From positions 1 to 8,428 of the forward strand of contig JAURGS010000103.1 in NCBI GenBank assembly GCA_030833685.1: a stretch of 8,428 bases of DNA, given 5' to 3'. The stretch is from Rhodoferax sp. (GTDB taxonomy: Bacteria; Pseudomonadota; Gammaproteobacteria; Burkholderiales; Burkholderiaceae_C). Every line of letters starts with the position of its first letter. Position 1 is the first letter of the stretch. A program made the position numbers and the translations under genes. Under the pieces are notes generated by a model that made no database searches, was not told the DNA's origin, and saw nothing but the letters and a program-made list of their open reading frames with translations. This document shows positions 6,920-8,428 of this stretch, one piece after another.

Positions 6920-7687
6920 ATGCATGTTGCGCGCAAACGCTTCGGCCAGCACTTTCTAAGCGACGCTGGCGTCATTGACGCCATCGTCGGACTGATTGAC
7001 CCGCAAGCCAAGGACGCGATTATTGAAATTGGGCCAGGGCTAGCGGCGCTCACCGAGCCCCTGCTGACCCACGTTGACCGGCTGACAGTGATTGAACTGG
7101 ACCGCGATCTGGCTCGTCGCCTGCGCGCGCAGGACCGGTTGACGGTAATCGAGTCTGATGTGCTTAGAGTCGACTTTGACGCCCTGGCCAAAACAGCCAA
7201 CCAGAAACTGCGCATCGTCGGCAATCTGCCCTACAACATTTCAAGTCCGATCCTGTTCCACCTGCTGCCATCGGCTAGCCAAGTAAGGGATCAACACTTC
7301 ATGCTGCAAAAAGAAGTTGTTCAACGCATGGTCGCCAAACCTAGTACTGCGGCTTATGGGCGCCTGAGCGTCATGCTGCAATGGCGCTACGAGATGGAGA
7401 ACGCTCTGCAGGTGCCACCCGAGAGTTTCGAGCCGCCACCACGCGTTGACAGCGCAGTCGTACGGATGGTGCCGCGCGCAGACTGGCCCAAGCTGCCTAT
7501 TGCTCTATTGAGTGAGTTGGTCCGGGTGGCCTTCAGCCAGCGGCGAAAGCTGCTTCGCCACACGCTAGGCCCCTGGTTGGAAAAAAACCGGGCAGGCAAT
7601 GAATTTGATCTGCAACGCCGCGCGGAGGAAGTGCCCGTTCAGGAATACCTGGATCTGGCCGCCCGCGTACGCCAAGCTCAAGAATAA
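6920..7687 (+). CDS. rsmA: 16S rRNA (adenine(1518)-N6/adenine(1519)-N6)-dimethyltransferase RsmA (KsgA)
   Basis: Cytoplasmic SAM-dependent enzyme that adds two methyl groups to each of two adjacent adenines in the 3' terminal hairpin of 16S rRNA, a late 30S maturation step. Loss of the family's activity gives kasugamycin resistance. The product has 255 residues, slightly shorter than the E. coli protein but complete. Motifs: KRFGQHFL (6-13), the SAM loop IEIGPGLAALT (35-45), the acidic end of strand 2 at IELD (58-61), ESD (78-80), and the target-adenine motif NLPYNISSP (102-110). The C-terminal helical domain includes FEPPPRVDSAVVRM (170-183) and the FSQRRK type of sequence. In E. coli pdxA lies between surA and rsmA and apaGH follows; here neither is present. 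A convergent barstar-like gene ends 73 bp downstream. Confidence 0.97.
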   Translation: MHVARKRFGQHFLSDAGVIDAIVGLIDPQAKDAIIEIGPGLAALTEPLLTHVDRLTVIELDRDLARRLRAQDRLTVIESDVLRVDFDALAKTANQKLRIVGNLPYNISSPILFHLLPSASQVRDQHFMLQKEVVQRMVAKPSTAAYGRLSVMLQWRYEMENALQVPPESFEPPPRVDSAVVRMVPRADWPKLPIALLSELVRVAFSQRRKLLRHTLGPWLEKNRAGNEFDLQRRAEEVPVQEYLDLAARVRQAQE

Positions 7688-7712
7688 AAGGCTTAAGCCA
7701 ACAGGCCAAGCC

Positions 7713-7749
7713 AGCAGGGCGGCGGCACTTGGGACGCCAAAGCCCTGCT
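7713..7749. terminator. GC-rich hairpin between convergent rsmA and barstar gene
   Basis: AGCAGGGC (7713-7720) pairs perfectly with GCCCTGCT (7742-7749). Inside it GGCG (7721-7724) can pair with CGCC (7735-7738), leaving an AAA bulge (7739-7741) and a 10-nt loop. This gives about 12 base pairs centred in a 73-bp gap between two converging stops, the expected place for a shared bidirectional terminator. There is no T-run on either side, so it is not a textbook intrinsic terminator. It may act as an mRNA 3'-end stabiliser, or with Rho. A separate 10-bp palindrome, GGCTTAAGCC, lies at 7690-7699. Confidence 0.4.
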
Positions 7750-7760
7750 CGTGGACGGGC

Positions 7761-8402
7761 TCAGGTCGTGGTCCAGTAACCCGCATTGAATGGGCTGCTC
7801 ATGCGCAAGGCCAAGGGGGAGATGTCCACCAGTTTGTCGGTGGGCATTTTTTCGCCAGTTTCGCTAAGCACCTCAATTGCGGGGGCGCCAGCCGCACTGC
7901 CGGTCTCACCAGACGCTGCCGCCAGCGGCACACCCGACTGTGCAGCGCGGGCAACCGAGAACGAGTAAAAACACCGAAACGGGATTTTCCGGTCGCCCCA
8001 GTAATCGGCCGTGTCACGGAAGATATCCAGCAATTGCTCACGCGCCTCTTTATCAAACTTGGCGTGCGCAGGGATGTGCTCCAACACGCAAATAAAGCCG
8101 GTCTGTGGGCCGGCCTTGTGCACCGGGTCAGTCAGGCAGTCGTAGAGCGAATCAAAGTTCTTCCCGGTGGAGACGGCCAGCATGAATTGCTGCCCGATCA
8201 AATCGAGCACATCCTGCTTGCTTTGCGCATGGGCGAGGTTGGCATACAAAAAATGATGGCCAAGTCCTTGGGCCGCTGCTTGCAGGTCGGCCACGCGGTG
8301 CGCACGAATCGACTGCACGATATTGGAGCGAACCCCCTTTAGCGGGGCATCCGTCGCCCGAGACAAGTTTTCATTGGCAATGGAATCAATCAACATTTTC
8401 AT
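7761..8402 (-). CDS. Barstar-family protein (ribonuclease inhibitor-like)
   Basis: Resembles barstar, the cytoplasmic inhibitor that plugs the active site of barnase-type guanyl ribonucleases. Read from the ATG at 8402 it has 213 residues. The barstar-like domain is about 27-148. The hallmark GKNFDSLYDCLTD (80-92) aligns with barstar GENLDALWDCLTG. D84 matches barstar D35, Y87 matches W38, and D88 matches D39, the key barnase-contacting residue. LLDIFRDTADYW (124-135) matches LQVFREAKAEG, with D130 at the E76 position. Residues 149-213 are an Ala/Gly/Ser-rich tail ending YWTTT that I do not recognise. Start: the purine run AGAGAGA directly abuts the first ATG (8402) but is 6 nt from the second (8396), so M3-L-I-D is the better start. 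No ribonuclease gene is in view; an upstream partner would lie past the right edge. Family call is good; actual inhibitory function is inferred. Confidence 0.82.
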   Translation of the reverse strand: MKMLIDSIANENLSRATDAPLKGVRSNIVQSIRAHRVADLQAAAQGLGHHFLYANLAHAQSKQDVLDLIGQQFMLAVSTGKNFDSLYDCLTDPVHKAGPQTGFICVLEHIPAHAKFDKEAREQLLDIFRDTADYWGDRKIPFRCFYSFSVARAAQSGVPLAAASGETGSAAGAPAIEVLSETGEKMPTDKLVDISPLALRMSSPFNAGYWTTT

Positions 8403-8409
8403 TCTCTCT
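8403..8409 (-). promoter_or_regulatory. Ribosome-binding purine run for the barstar gene
   Basis: On the minus strand AGAGAGA (8409 down to 8403) directly abuts the ATG at 8402-8400 but lies 6 nt before the ATG at 8396-8394. The spacing favours the second ATG, which would make the protein 211 residues long. Confidence 0.45.
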
Positions 8410-8428
8410 ATCGAAAATCAAATTTTTC

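Noticed and set aside
7599..8342. Plus-strand 247-codon open frame opposite the barstar gene
   Set aside because: It starts inside rsmA and runs antisense to a frame with clear barstar motifs; its translation shows no recognisable domain. Long antisense frames are common at this GC content.
1..8428. Mobile element, CRISPR, tRNA or prophage content
   Set aside because: No transposase or integrase frames, no spaced direct repeats, no tRNA-like cloverleaf ends and no abrupt compositional break were seen on either strand.

Overview
The window reads as an ordinary chromosomal housekeeping region of a Gram-negative betaproteobacterium, most likely order Burkholderiales and probably Comamonadaceae-like. 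The evidence is moderately high GC, a complete lptD-surA-rsmA block (outer-membrane biogenesis plus rRNA maturation), an AmgK-type sugar kinase divergent from lptD, and protein motifs such as KRFGQHFL and GPGLAALT in RsmA. No rRNA, tRNA, CRISPR array, insertion sequence, phage gene or origin was seen. The genus assignment is inference.

Layout. (1) At the left edge is a plus-strand MFS permease of the YcaD-like type, whose true start probably lies just outside the window. (2) Convergent to it is a minus-strand pair, amgK (3114 down to 2035) followed 4 nt later by rsmE (2030 down to 1290). They encode an anomeric cell-wall amino-sugar kinase and the 16S rRNA m3U1498 methyltransferase. (3) Divergent from amgK, across a very short gap, is the plus-strand operon lptD-surA-rsmA. 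LptD is the LPS-inserting outer-membrane barrel. SurA is the periplasmic chaperone that delivers LptD and other barrels to the BAM machine. RsmA dimethylates A1518/A1519 of 16S rRNA. (4) After a convergent gap that holds a GC-rich hairpin, a minus-strand barstar-family gene (ribonuclease inhibitor) runs to the right edge. Its likely partner, if there is one, would lie beyond the window.

How the genes fit together. lptD and surA pair a client with its chaperone. amgK belongs to peptidoglycan recycling, and in pseudomonads it also lies beside lptD (there called ostA). The two rRNA methyltransferases sit on opposite strands of the same block. I found no convincing new system. The observations most worth a second look are the barstar-like inhibitor with a 65-residue C-terminal tail and no nuclease in view, an LptD with only two cysteines in its mature chain, a 12-bp tandem duplication beside one of those cysteines, amgK without its usual downstream partner murU, and a perfect 13-bp dyad over the amgK start in the divergent promoter gap. 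There is no gene-free stretch longer than 300 bases; the largest gap is 73 bp (7688-7760).
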